This document shows, in pieces, positions 32,688 through 44,509 of a stretch of DNA of 64,000 nt (its first letter is position 1; every line of letters starts with the position of its first letter). The stretch lies in contig OZ025249.1 of assembly GCA_964019135.1 (NCBI GenBank), positions 37,833,759-37,897,758 on the forward strand, in the 5' to 3' direction. This DNA is from Arenicola marina (taxonomy: Eukaryota > Annelida > Polychaeta > Arenicolidae). The position numbers were made by a program, and so were the translations under genes. A model generated the notes under the pieces. It had not been told where the DNA came from, ran no database searches, and worked only from the letters and a program-made list of their open reading frames with translations.

Positions 32688-35479
32688 ATGGGAGCAAACT
32701 TGAGCGCGTTGGACAAGGCGTTGCTGACTCTGGAGTCGGCCAACAATCTGGATACGGCGATGGCGACAAGTCGACTACCGCAGGAAATGGTCCAGAAGAT
32801 GCATAAGACATTCCTGGTAAAAACAATTAATTTGCAAAATTAATACTTCGATGTTAGCTCTATTTATTAAATACTGCACAATGAACGATGCCCACTGAAT
32901 ACTTACTAGTATAGTCGGCGAAAATTAGTTACACCGGTGGCGGAGCAGGTAACGGATAAGACATTCATGGTAAAAAAATTGATTTTACACAATAAGTACG
33001 TCGATATATTAAATTCCGTGTATTAAGTACAGCACAAATTCGGCATCACTATGGCTCACTCTAAAATTTAAGATACCACAGTTACAAGCGCACAGTTTCC
33101 TGTTAATTTTTTTATCATATTTTCATTCCTAAATAATAAAGATACCGCTAAAAAAAGGGACAGAGAGAGTACATCTATAGCGAATGATATGCGTGTCCAG
33201 TCTAGATATTTCCACCCAAATACACCGATGTATATAATATAGAATGTCTCAAAATCTGATTACAGGAGTCTTGCCCCAATCTAAAGATGGGCAGAACCCA
33301 ATTCAGAAATTTCTACCAGAAGTTATCCGAAGGCAGTAAGAGTGGGTGTTTCGAATTCTTCGACCATCTGTATCGAGCCTATGACGAGGACGGCAACGGG
33401 ACCCTGGATTTCTTCGAGTTTCTCAAGGTACCTCAACACTTCCAACCACTTAATCCTGATTGACAACCCGCTTTGCCACTATATAGATACATATGCATTA
33501 ATCTTTCTCCTCATATTACCCACCGAAATCGTGCGTAGGGAAACGAGCCGTTCCTACTTAATCATATATAGTCAAACCAGTCCTACTGGCCTCGGCTAAA
33601 CGACCCCTTTAGGTAAAGTGGCTGATTCGAGATCAGGAGATCTTGCATTCGATTCTTGCCGGAGACCAAACCGGCGCCATTGTATATATTTTTAAGGTAG
33701 TAGGCGAGATAACCGTGGCACCACCTAGCGAATGCAATTTATATATGACCATTTTTGGACTTTGCGAGCATTTTTCTTTTCAAAATCTCAATTATAATAC
33801 AACGTACATAACAAAAAAATAATAATAAAAATATCAGGACCTGGCCGAATATATTTTTTTCGTTTTTTCCACAATTTCCGTAAGTGACAATGCTGAGGTT
33901 CTATAGCGGGTTCGGTGGGACGCTTTAAGCTCACATAAACAAAACTACCCTGAAAACTATACATATCAGGATGTTTCACCGCCTTGTTTTTTGTTTACAA
34001 ACAAAATTTATCTCCCATAGGACGCTATGTTAAAATGTTAAAGGGGGTAGGGGATTTCTACCTCACTTTTTGGAAAAAGTAGCCTGAAACCCCTTTTTTT
34101 AATTTTTTTTAATAAGCATATAAAAAGATGTTTTACGGTCAGTTTTGAAATGTAGCATACTACCTTAAAACATGCGATTTACATTCTTTCACATTTAATC
34201 GTTGAGTGTGAAAGATACAGCTCTAAATAAGGTCTGTGCGTCAATGCCAACTTGCCTCAAAAAACGATATTTTTTTGTATTAATAACTGATCAATACATG
34301 AATCAAAAATAAACGTAAATTTAAGGCCCATATCACGTAACCGAATCCAATATGTCAGCATATTTTCACAAATAAGTTTTTTCGCAAATCCTCTCATTGT
34401 TTGCATTTGAATAGAAAATGGTCCTCAGTTTCTATATCGCCTGAATCACAAACTAACCTAATCCTTATTTTTCTCCAGCTATGTTTTGCCAGAGCCTGAT
34501 TTCTATCTATAGCTTTTATGGCCGGTACATCTGTCATGCTGAACTTTTGTATCTAAAATTTTACATGTTATAGCTTCGTGAGCCTGCGGGGAAAATAAAA
34601 TATGTGATAACATGCATTGTCGCGTGTCGGCTGTATATTTAAAAAAAGTACCATTATTTATTTGTACACGTGACTGGAGTTTGCTATACATGCATCTTAA
34701 CACACTTATACACGCCACTGCTGCAGTGTATGTAGCTGCACCCTTATGAAACGACTTAATTCAATCCAGATCGCTGAAACTTTATACTGCGGTTCGATGG
34801 AAGAACAGCTGGATCTGACCTTCCGCGTCTGTGACGTCGACGGCAACGGAACAGTTGAAGAGGAGGAACTTCTGGACATCATTGGGGTAAGCACTGAGCT
34901 ACAGAATGGAATAACTGAAACCTGTAGTGAATTCGTTTCTCTCATTGTAATACATTGTGTGCATGCCACTAAATATCAATGCTCTAGTGGATGCTGCCAG
35001 TATAAATGAAACGGCTAATAAGCTATAAAGGACCGTCAGTTGGTAACTACAGTCCATCTAAGCTGTTAGTAAGGATTTACAGCCCATTTACGCTGACCGT
35101 GGGTAATTATTGTCCATCTTTGATGTCGGCGGGCAACTTCAACCCATCTCAGCTGTCAGTGGGTAACTATAGCTCATAGTCACGATCAGTGAGACAGCAG
35201 GCCATATGTAGCGCAACATATTATAATGCGTTTCATGTACCTGAAAGTACTAAATATCAATTCTGTTCCCTCTTCCAGGCCATGCTCCAGATGTCGAAAA
35301 TGGACGAAGCGGAGAGACTGCGGCTGCCTCCAGTCCTGGCCAGATCCATCTTCAAGCGTCTGGACACGGATGGGGACGGTCACCTGACAAGGAAGCAGTT
35401 CATTGAAGGATGCGCCAAAGAACCTCTTATTTACGATATTTTCAAAGCGGCCTTTAATCTGGAAAACAAGGGTACTTAG
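32688..35479 (+). CDS. NCSL-B: neuronal calcium sensor-like EF-hand protein
   Basis: Exons 32688-32816, 33266-33427, 34770-34886 and 35279-35479 (stop included), all GT/AG and phase 0; 202 residues. The start MGANLS keeps the N-myristoylation pattern although four residues after Asn4 are missing compared with NCSL-E. EF1 is the degenerate ESCPN type. EF2 is DEDGNGTLDFFE and EF3 DVDGNGTVEEEE, both canonical. EF4 is DTDGDGHLTRKQ: the position-12 Glu that normally gives two Ca2+ ligands is Gln, so EF4 probably binds Ca2+ weakly. The C-terminus is LENKGT, as in NCSL-A. It has the smallest intron 1 among the plus-strand copies A, B and E (449 bp). Inferred role as for other NCS proteins: a membrane-anchored Ca2+ sensor. 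A possible polyadenylation signal (GAAATAAAT) lies near 35791. Confidence 0.87.
32950..33050 (+). repeat. Partial duplication of exon 1 donor region
   Basis: Inside intron 1 of NCSL-B, GATAAGACATTCATGGTAAA repeats the end of exon 1 and its splice donor (GCATAAGACATTCCTGGTAA), and the following intron sequence is also a diverged repeat. It lacks an acceptor and an in-frame start. Confidence 0.55.
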
Positions 35480-36119
35480 AGTGCAGGATTGTGCTGAGTT
35501 AGATCTGCAGATCTATGATGTCCCTGGGTCATTTCGGTTTATTAATACCAGGTTTCAGAGGAGAACGTAACAATGAAAAGTCGGAACTCCATGTACCCTA
35601 ATGTTCTCCTGATTAGCTAAGCCAGAAGGGACCGGCAAGATGTGATCACTCTTTACCGAAAACTAGATAACTGACAGAGAACTGCAAGAGCTATAAAAGA
35701 AGCACCAGTTAACTCTTGACAAAGATCCACCGGTTCTGTTGCGCTAGAAACGCATTAGTTATTTTGTTGCGATTTTAACAATGGCTGAATTTGAAATAAA
35801 TTCTTCCTTTTTATATCATGTATCCTTTCTTGGGGCGTATATATGTTTTCGTTGCACGTTGTTTTTATGCATTCCACATAAATGGTCAAAATCTTGGTCT
35901 TGGCCTGAATAATAAATGATGTATCCAACTGTATAATACTTATGCCAACGTCTTCTACCAAATAGACCGTATATCCATAGGACATATCGGACGATACGAT
36001 TCAATGAGCAATTTAATTTTAAGAGTTTTACAAAACTGACGACACTTCCTGAAAAATTATCCCCTAAATCTCCCAAAGATCCCCGATACAACCTTTTTTC
36101 AGAGTTACAGGCTTACAGG

Positions 36120-37575
36120 CCGAGGACGTGGCTTTTCGATCAGATCCCGTAGCGACTCTAAACTATTAAGCGTGGTCAACCATGAAAGTTAGCTTCTGTG
36201 GCCAAAGGGAATTATATATATATGTAGAATATAGAAATACATGTAGAATATATCTCCGTTCGGGAGCAATGTCATACATGGTTGCTGTTATGCCATATGA
36301 CGTCATGACGTATCCCGTATTGAAAATAGGCGTCATCAATAGAACTGCCGTGGTCCCCACGTGAAGAGTTGGTGCGCTGTGTGCATGGCGACGACATGCA
36401 TATCAAAAAAGCAAGATATGTTTTTGTATATTTTGCAATAGGGCTATAAAGTCTCGTTCGCTTAGACTTCCGGTTTACTCATTTTAGGGACAAACAAACG
36501 AAGCACGTGTTCGGAACGAGTTAGAATCTCTGCGCACACTGGTATCCTGGCTATCTGTGACGTAGTGACTCTAGTGTATGCTACGCAAAGACAGCACCAG
36601 GGAACCAGACTCCCTGCGCAAAAGCCAGGCGCCGAAGGGTGGGTCCATTGCGGAAGGCCTAGCGCTATATGATTAAGAATATTTAAGAAATATGGCTTCA
36701 CAAAACGGATAGATGACATATTTTTTATTCGCTTGCTCCATCACTATGACGAATATTTGTTGCGACGGGACAATACGACTATATGACTATAGGACGAGAA
36801 ACTAACGTTTTTTGCATTTCCTACAAAAACGGGGCATCATGACGTCACAAGAATTCTCCTTGGTGACAACATTGGCGCAACGCTTCAAACAGAAAACTTA
36901 CAGAAATGAAGAAAATTGGTCTTTTCGTGATCCAAAAGTGATACGAAAACATCCAACTGGTCTTATTTTATCTTTACCATGTGGTTTAATGACGCACCCG
37001 TGTGTTGTTACTCCATGCTCTACACATTTTGACAGCGGAATGGGTAAGCCGATCACTTGCTCTCGCCATTTTTGTTAACGCGGAGGCACGCGAAACTCCG
37101 TGACGTCAATCGCTGTTTGGTGAATTTGCGAAAGCCCGGGTGCAGGGCTAAATTTAGAACGTTATTTTTAGCTTTCAAGTGTTTTGAAGACGGATTTTTC
37201 CTTATATATTCCCAAAGTTCTGCGCTTCATCGCCTCCAAATAATTTTACGTATATCTCCCATAACCATATTTAGTGAAATAGTACTCATAGTCTTTAGAA
37301 TAACCTGGAAAGAAATTGACTTATAGCTGCCTATACTTCAAAATGGAGCACGTGTGTTTGTTTGTCCCCAAAACTGAAGTCTCGCGGCCCGATCGCGAGA
37401 ACTGTATAGCCCTATAGGGAGCGTTGTTACGTAACCATAGATACCGCGCAGACATGCGAGTCATGATGATTATTACGTCATAAGACATGGAAAACCCCGC
37501 GCAGCATTTTAAATGACACTGACAGACATTCATGAAGCAACCGCATTCTGGTTTGTCAACTTTCTAACCGCTCAT
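36120..37575. other. Intergenic between NCSL-B and psi-F
   Basis: 36380-36440 weakly resembles the distal 5' flanks of NCSL-A and -B (AAGCAAGATATG, TTTTGCAATAGG). 36450-36600 and 37360-37480 belong to dispersed family A. No gene is recognised. Confidence 0.5.
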
Positions 37576-37659
37576 TGTGTATTTTGTTCAATAATTGTTA
37601 TGTTTAGTCTAAAATGTGTCCATTGTATTCATTTATTATTTACATTCAGTGGTCCAATG

Positions 37660-37935
37660 TTTCGGGCAATTGGCGGTCTCACGTGCTTGTGCCGACGGTG
37701 TACCAATGTTAGCCATCTGCAAAAATTACGGTGGCCCAACAATGTTTGCCGACAATGGGCCAATGATGGTTGTATGATGTTTGCCATAGTTGGGCCAATG
37801 CCGGTCCACCGTTGGTCCAATGATGCCATGCCAACCGTGTACCAACTTTGGCCCGCTGGACAAAACTGCGTTGGCCCAATGATGATTGCCGACGGTGGGC
37901 CAAAGATGGTCCACCGCCGTTGTGCTATCTGGGTA
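37660..37935 (+). repeat. TTGGCCCAA-type repeat array
   Basis: Imperfect repeats of TTGGCCCAATGATG and TTGCCGACGGTGGGCCAA in both orientations, ending near GTGCTATCTGGGTA. A shorter copy lies at 50440-50640. It keeps a long open frame on both strands, but the frame is built from the repeat and is not a gene. Such palindromic cores are often internal parts of MITEs. Confidence 0.8.
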
Positions 37936-37949
37936 GGTAAATTATGATT

Positions 37950-38038
37950 AGCCCCAGTTCTGTGGCTGTAGGACGGGCATGACAGGGCCCGCCTACACCT
38001 GAAATGTTTGCCCGTCCTACAGCCACAGCACTAGGGCT
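37950..38038. repeat. Hairpin element with 30-bp arms
   Basis: Arms 37950-37979 and 38009-38038 are inverted copies with two mismatches. The inner 20 bp, CTGTGGCTGTAGGACGGGCA, are perfect. The spacer is 29 bases. It is absent from the related region near 50640, so it may be a small mobile insertion. Confidence 0.8.
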
Positions 38039-38294
38039 ACGCTATGACTACACAAATACTGGGTCGTGGAACAAACGTAATACACGAAGATTTCATGGTG
38101 TGGGCAATATTAGTCTCCGTTGGTGTTGTGCCTCTCTCGAGTGCTCGATTGCAGTAGATATAGTCACCAATATTGCCGTGCTGTCAAAAACGCATCCGTT
38201 ACCCCCTCCTTTTATATAGATCCCAAGCACCTGCCATATCATACAAAATACGTAACCGATCGATTCGAGAGAAGACACCTCTAAGATCCTTGAT

Positions 38295-38475
38295 TTACAG
38301 GGTAAGGGTCACTTTGAAAATATCGTGCATGAGAGGTTCCTTGGCCTTAGATGAAATCTTTCTTTGTCAGGTGACCGTCCCCATCCGTGTCCAGACGCTT
38401 GAAGATGGATCGGGCCAGGAATGGAATCAGCCGCTGTCTCTTTGCTTCCGGCACTCCCCCCATCTCGAGTATAGC
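38295..38475 (-). pseudogene. psi-F: exon 4 of a deleted NCSL-D-like gene
   Basis: The minus strand carries the NCSL-D type exon 4 after a good acceptor (CTATTTCAG), with EF4 loop DTDGDGHLTKKD. A 5-bp deletion after FI makes a stop at 38347-38349, losing the last ~18 residues. Exons 1-3 are gone: at about 38612 the intron-3 sequence (matches up to 51118) runs straight into the 5' flank that lies before exon 1 of NCSL-D (matches from about 52485). A single internal deletion explains this. Confidence 0.88.
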
Positions 38476-38727
38476 CTGAAATAGGGAACAGAAGCGATTT
38501 CAGTATTTACATTTATATCTTTGTTAAACTACAAGTGGCCTAGCCAACCTCAAAATAAAGTGATCGCGGACTATAATATTTGCGCCAGAAGGAGGGTCGG
38601 GTGGATTTTGACGCACAAGACTCTGCGGAAGCATTCCCTGGAATTATCTGCGAAATAAATGGTATCTAGTATTGAACTGTCTTACCAGTCTGGTGGCATT
38701 ATTTAAGGCGCTTCAGAGAGGGAGGTG

Positions 38728-38749
38728 ATATATATATATATATATATTA
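38728..38749. repeat. (TA)n microsatellite
   Basis: About 11 TA steps inside the promoter-type module of psi-F. The NCSL-D counterpart near 52600 has only GATATATATGTATG. Confidence 0.9.
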
Positions 38750-39589
38750 TTGGAGGCGCCACCTGTAGGCCTCTACATCAGTGATATATGGATAGCGCTA
38801 TGAGTGGTGTATAGTGGTACACCGGGGGAAGGGCCCAGTCCAATCAGCGTGGTGTAACGTTTTTATGTGTTCTTCGATATTATAGACTCACTATCACCAG
38901 GGCCTATATAACGTCAATAACTATAATGCAAAGTATGCTATATCAGTCTACATCAAAGTGAGCCCACCCACCAGGCCGTCTACGTAACCCGACAACCGCG
39001 GCATAGACGTCTTGTCTTTCGCAGAACTGATACAATTTTTGTATGCAACTCATTTAAGTTGCACGTTGTCCAGGGACTATATTCATAATCGCCACTAAGA
39101 TTACGCCAATAGACTTAGCGCTAAGTGGAAGAATGTCGAGCGATTATCGGGTTGAAAATACATATAGACGTATTCATCCAAGAGGTAGATTTTCCTAATC
39201 AAGAAAATGCTAAAATTACGGTGCAAATAGAATACTTCTCTATGTTGAACTCGATAATGGCTCGATAAATATTCCACTTGGGTGGTAAGTGAACTTGCGT
39301 GGCCTAAGTGTGGTTTATGTATACAACCCCAGGTTCGGAAATGTTGAGGGAAGGTTTAATGCCTTATGCCCTGGACTGTTTCCGAAAGGAATGTATTTTG
39401 GCACATGCGTTATCACAATAAGGGGATTATTTGGGACTGAAATTACTTCGATCAAACTGAATTTCATTCAGTTTGATCGGCAGCCTAGGGAACCGCCCAA
39501 AAAAACGATCTTTTCAGAAAAAAAAGGGCACTCAATGTGCTCAGCCGGAGCGAGTACGTTGAAAAAGGGGGGACAGCTAATAGGGGGGA

Positions 39590-39862
39590 ATATCCCCCCT
39601 AAATCGCGAATCCCCAAGAACTAGGAAGAGTAATATCAAATCTCCAAGATGAGGATTGTTCGAGACTGTAAAGTGATATCGCGAATATCGAGTAATTCGC
39701 AGACTGTTATAATGGATGGCGGTAAACTGGAAACTAGTCTTCGGGTAGAACCCGCAATTGTACGCATAATAATCACCAAAAACTGCCAAAAGCTAATCGC
39801 GAATCTCCAAGAATTCATGGATGCAAATCGCGGAGATCGGAAAATGTATTCCCTCTCCTCCT
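39590..39862 (+). repeat. Dispersed repeat, inverted partner at 48480-48790
   Basis: Both copies contain GATATCGCGAATATC-like and AGCTAATCGCGAATC-like motifs and translate to a similar peptide (ISRIS.NSQT, LRVE, QKLIAN) although neither has gene features. In both, a run of six to seven C or G flanks one end (GGGGGGAATATCCCCCC here). Confidence 0.65.
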
Positions 39863-39874
39863 AATAGACCGTCC

Positions 39875-40740
39875 CAGAGGAAATTCTGGCAGGCGCGTGT
39901 TTCGGCTTACGCGAGTATAGACTCATAACTGCATAATTTCAACAGTTTATCATAGTTAACAGGTTGCTTTATTAAAAAAAAACTACTTTGTACAGATAAA
40001 TATCTTGACTCTCAAAGTATACCATTTTAAGAGCGAGATGGAGGCATATAAGCCGAGATAACAACTGATATAAATGCCAACTGGCGAAGGTAATGACAAT
40101 CACTACGCTGTGTGTAGCAGGATAGCGGTCATATTCCCGATTTGCTGTTCGGAAATAATGATCGTTCTGGGGTCAATTTTGTCAAGATATATTAAAAATC
40201 TAATTCAGGAATATATATTGTACAGAATACATAACTTGGTATGTGTACCGATTATAACTTGTTGTAAAGCGATGATATGGACCGTGCAATCTGAGTGGCA
40301 TGTCGAACGGCTTAATCCACTGAAATATAAGCTGTGATTCCATTATAAAATACTTAGATTCGTATGAAAGTTTATAGATACAGCTTTTGTGTTGGTTCTG
40401 TGAATAATAGTACCATAGAACCAACCTACCCGTGGCAAAAGAAACGTTGAAGCCGGGCACCTGAACCAACTCCATACGCATAGGGCCCCATAGGTGCTTT
40501 TTCGACACGGCGACACGGCGATTTTTAAAATCGACAACGCGACATTGGGGTTGTCTTAGAATCGACATGCGACATAAGACTTAGTGACACGCGACATGGA
40601 ACTTTTCTTAAAATCGACACGCGACATGGACCTTTTCTTAAAATCGACACGCGACATGGACCTTTTTCTTAAAATCGACAGGCGACATGGCTACCCCCCC
40701 TCGGGGGCCCTATACGCATGCGAGAATTAGTTTTCTAACC
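39875..40740 (-). repeat. Inverted duplication, right arm
   Basis: Reverse complement of the 30410-31260 arm. A local array of about 30 bp units (AAAATCGACACGCGACATGG) at 40500-40690 interrupts it. Confidence 0.75.
40500..40690 (+). repeat. 30-bp tandem repeat
   Basis: About five units, the last three nearly perfect, each with AAAATCGACACGCGACATGG and a T-rich spacer. Confidence 0.9.
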
Positions 40741-41650
40741 CGAAACACGCCCTGTCTATTTTTGATTATAGATGTCGCCAGGGGTATCCGTAACGGTCTA
40801 TATGGCCGTACAGTTACTACGGGATCTGATCGAGACCCCACGAGACAGGGCACGGTGGACAGGGATACTTATACTTTACGTCAATGCGATAGCTTCAACG
40901 GCCTGAGCTGGCTACCTTCCGGTTGTTTGCCTTCACTCACTTCTCATAAAAGATCGGCTAAAGCTATCTTTGGATACACAACTAACCACTGATTTCAATG
41001 TGCATATAATAATTATAACCATCCGAGTAGGTTATGTAATATATGAGTGGTAAGACAGAATGCGGCTGTTTCATGAGTGACTTCAGTGTCAGGCGAACTA
41101 ATATGCTGCGCGGCGTTTTCCATGTCGTATGATGTAATACTCATTATGATTCGCATGTCTCAGCGCGGTTTCTGTAGCTATGTAAAGAACGCTCCATATA
41201 TGAACTGACCAGGTGAGAACAATGGTGTTCCGTTTGTCACAGAATGTGATGATTTGCCTCAAAATACGACGCTTTCCAAAGTCTCATCGAACGGGCCACA
41301 TGCATAATGGAGAGATAAATGTCTCATCTTTCACTATATTAAGATTTCATAGTTAGCAATGCCTGGACCAAAGCTAACAAAAAATAATTTCACACCCGCT
41401 CGATTTCTCACGAACAAACCGTGCAGCCGGCCGGTTCCCAACACTCAAACGTTAATTAAAATGAGTGCAGCTGCAGCAAGGCACCAACGTGATGCGCACT
41501 CGTTCTAAGAGCGCGCGTTTTTGTTGGTCTCCAAATAACCTAAACAGGAAATAGAACGCGAGAACTTACAGCTCTATAGGGCTGTACAGTCCCTACCCCA
41601 GTTAACACGACACCACCGGGCCAGTGCCGGGCCAGTGCCGAATGGCCGGT

Positions 41651-41764
41651 CGTAAACAGTAGGGGGTTACCCCCGGAGACATGGCTCCACTCTCCCTTCC
41701 TTCTCCCATTGACGCGATATGACCAAAAGTGGTTAAAGCGTCCTGAATAACCAACCAACCAACC
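41651..41764 (+). mobile_element. tRNA-derived SINE, 5' truncated
   Basis: Shares AGTAGGGGGTTACC, CCTTCCTTCTCCCATTGACG and GCGTCCTGAATAACCAACC with the full copy at 12227. The pol III boxes are missing. Confidence 0.8.
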
Positions 41765-42835
41765 TAATGGCCGGTGGCCCTGACGCCGGTCTTGTGATGG
41801 CATCCATCACTGGCGCGGCACCGGTGTGCAAATTGGCGCAACACTGGCCCGATGCTGGCTGGCCAGACGAAACCGACGCTGGCCAGCAATGGCCCGATTG
41901 CGTCCTCCACCATGGATCGTCACAGGCCAAGCGCCGGCCAGCCTGAACCCACCCACATTTTGTCAGTAATTTAATGGCCGTTCGACGTTTATTAATCTGA
42001 GCATCAGTTATGTACAATAAAATAGGGGCCTACATAATGCCCCTATATGATTAGGGACCATAGTCAAAGCCTGAAACTGCGACTGCTGCTGCCCGTCCGT
42101 CTCACTGTCACCGATCAGATTATGCCAGTACAGTAAGCCATTAGAGTCAAAGAAAATGTCAGTCTATTTTCAAATCAATAAGCTGTAACCCTGTAACAAG
42201 GCACCAGCGTTATGCGCACTCTTTCTAAGAGCACGTGTTTTTTGTTGGTCCCGAAAGGCCCTCAACCGAAAATAGAACCCGCGAGAACTGCACAGCCCTA
42301 TAGGGGATTGATCTGGGAAGGACAATGGTGCTCCGTTTGTCGCATAAATGTAAACATCGCTGGTACTCTTCTAAATACAACGCTTGCAACGGCCTGATCG
42401 AACGGACCAAATGCATTATGGAAAGATCAATGTCTTATCTTTAACTAGATTATGATTTTATAGTAAGAAATGCTTGGGCCAAAGCTACCAAAGGTATTTG
42501 CACACCCACTTGATTCTTCGCGCACAAACCGCGCAGACAGACGGTTTCCAACACTCAAACGTTGACTAAAATGAGTGCGCGTCACGCAGCTGTAGCAAGG
42601 CACCAGCGAGATGCGTATTCGTTCTAAGAGCACGTGTTTTGTTGTTGGTCCACAAAAGAACCTAAACCGAAAATAGAACCCGCCAGACTCCGAAATTGAT
42701 CTGAAATCAGGGGCTGAAATTCAAGATGTCTATATGGACCACGACTGCAAATAATCAATGGACAACCATTGATCAGGCAAACACAATCACGTGTTTCGGG
42801 GTCCAAAGTACAGCAGGGGCAGGTATGTCGGACGA

Positions 42836-42960
42836 ACGCATACACGAGGCCTATAAGTGGCGCTTCTAACTACACATATATATATATATCGCCACAAGTG
42901 CCAGTCTGAAGCACCTTACTGCCACCAGATACACGATCGGCAACATCCTTCTATTCCAGC
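42836..42960 (+). promoter_or_regulatory. NCSL-C promoter-proximal module
   Basis: ACACGAGGCCTATAAGTGGC, then CACATATATATATATATCGC and CAAGTGCCAGTCTGAAG, as before NCSL-E. The (AT)n stretch near 42875-42892 is the best TATA candidate, about 140 bases before the ATG. Confidence 0.5.
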
Positions 42961-44509
42961 TACTCAGTTCGAGGCACAGGGAATTTCCTAATATTATTGC
43001 AGAGCATTGCAGTTGACACTTTCAGCCATGGAAGCGAATGATCTGGCGACGGCGGTGGCGACAAGTCGACTTCCGCAGGAAATGATCCAGAAGATGCACA
43101 AGACATTGATGGTAAAAACAAGTATTTGGCAAAATAAGTACTTGGATGTTAGTTCTTTTATTAAATACTGCACAATAAACGATGCCCACTGAAGAAAAAA
43201 GCAAGAAGATATTGTTTTGCAAGTTAATAATTTGATATAGGTAACTGACAACCACATCGACTAAACTTGGAAAATTGGTTACACCTGTGGCGGCACAGCT
43301 CACGGACATCGTTGATTCACACATCATAGCGAAACTGTCTTTATACAAATTCTCGCATACGCCAATTGCAATTTATTGTGGTTTACTATAAAATGCAACA
43401 ACTACACGACCTAGGGTGAAACAGCAATGTTTCCTGGTATAAAGAATAATCGCCTATTCATTCCAGATATTAAATATACATGGATAGCGAATGATATACG
43501 TGTCCAATCTAGCTATTTCATGCAAACATAAACTGATTCGTGCCCCAATCAAGAGATGGATAGAGACAAATTCAGAACTTTCTACCAGAACTTTTTCGCC
43601 GGTGTCAACAGTGGGTGTTTCGAATTCTTCGACCATCTGTATCCAGCCTATGACGTGGACGGCAGTGGGTACATCGATTTCTTAGAGTTAGTCAAGGTAT
43701 TTAAAATGTTCACACACTTAATCCTGACTGATACGGGTATTGAATGACTTGCATATTCTCTATGTTTTTGTGTATTACCAACCTCTTCTCCATGTCAAAT
43801 AAGCATATTATGTCTTGAATTTAAATCCTGAAAGCCTGTGGGCTATCCGGAGAGAAGCAAATCTGTTCACCGGAGCCGTTGTTGGTGGCCGGCTTTATAT
43901 TTTTTTTTACAAACTCAAAGAGATATAAAACGTATGCGTCATAATTTTGAGATACCCTTAGTTTTGATTCTCAAATGTAAAACATCTAAGATGGCGCATG
44001 GAAATAGGCTGCTTTAATTGTTACGCGCCAAACTACTATATACATGTATATATTTATTTCTCCGTAACCTCATTCATTTTTATGAATATTATCAGAAATA
44101 GCGTTTAGCTTTCTTTCATTGTTAGTCTTCAACTTTAGGAAATGATTTAATTAAATCAAGATCGCTGAAACTTTATACTGCGGTACGACGGAAGAGAAGC
44201 TGGATCTGACCTTCCGTGTCCGTGACGTCGACGGCAACGGAACAGTGGAGCAGAAGGAAATGCAGGACATGATTTCAGTAATTGACGAACTTCACAATAT
44301 GACATATTAACTCCAAGCTCCAAGAGTGGCATCAATGATATAATTGCAGTTAATCTGTATATATCCAACAGTATTATTTCTATGCGAAACCCGAAAAGCC
44401 CGATGCTCAAAACTTTGTGCCCGAAACTTTGTGCCCGAAAATTTACGTCCGAAACAAAGTTGCACATATCAAAAATATCCGCGTTTTATGCAGGCCACCT
44501 GTTTGGCCC

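Larger units (their letters stand above)
37576..39020 (-). repeat. Duplicate of the NCSL-D region
   Basis: Matches 50334-51118 and then 52485-52885, i.e. the NCSL-D 3' flank, exon 4, part of intron 3 and the 5' flank. The two blocks share the TTGGCCCAA array and the 5' flank phrase CCGGGGGAAGGGCCCAGTCC. Confidence 0.88.
41340..43435 (+). repeat. Segmental homology with 52920-56262
   Basis: Dispersed family A copies, the CTGGCCCGATGCTGGCTGGC repeat, and the NCSL-C 5' flank, exon 1 and start of intron 1 occur in the same order before NCSL-E. Indels and SINE insertions separate the two. Confidence 0.75.

Noticed and set aside
37513-37947. 144-codon frame in the TTGGCCCAA region
   Set aside because: Long frames occur on both strands because of the repeat; the copy at 50440 has them too without conserved ends.
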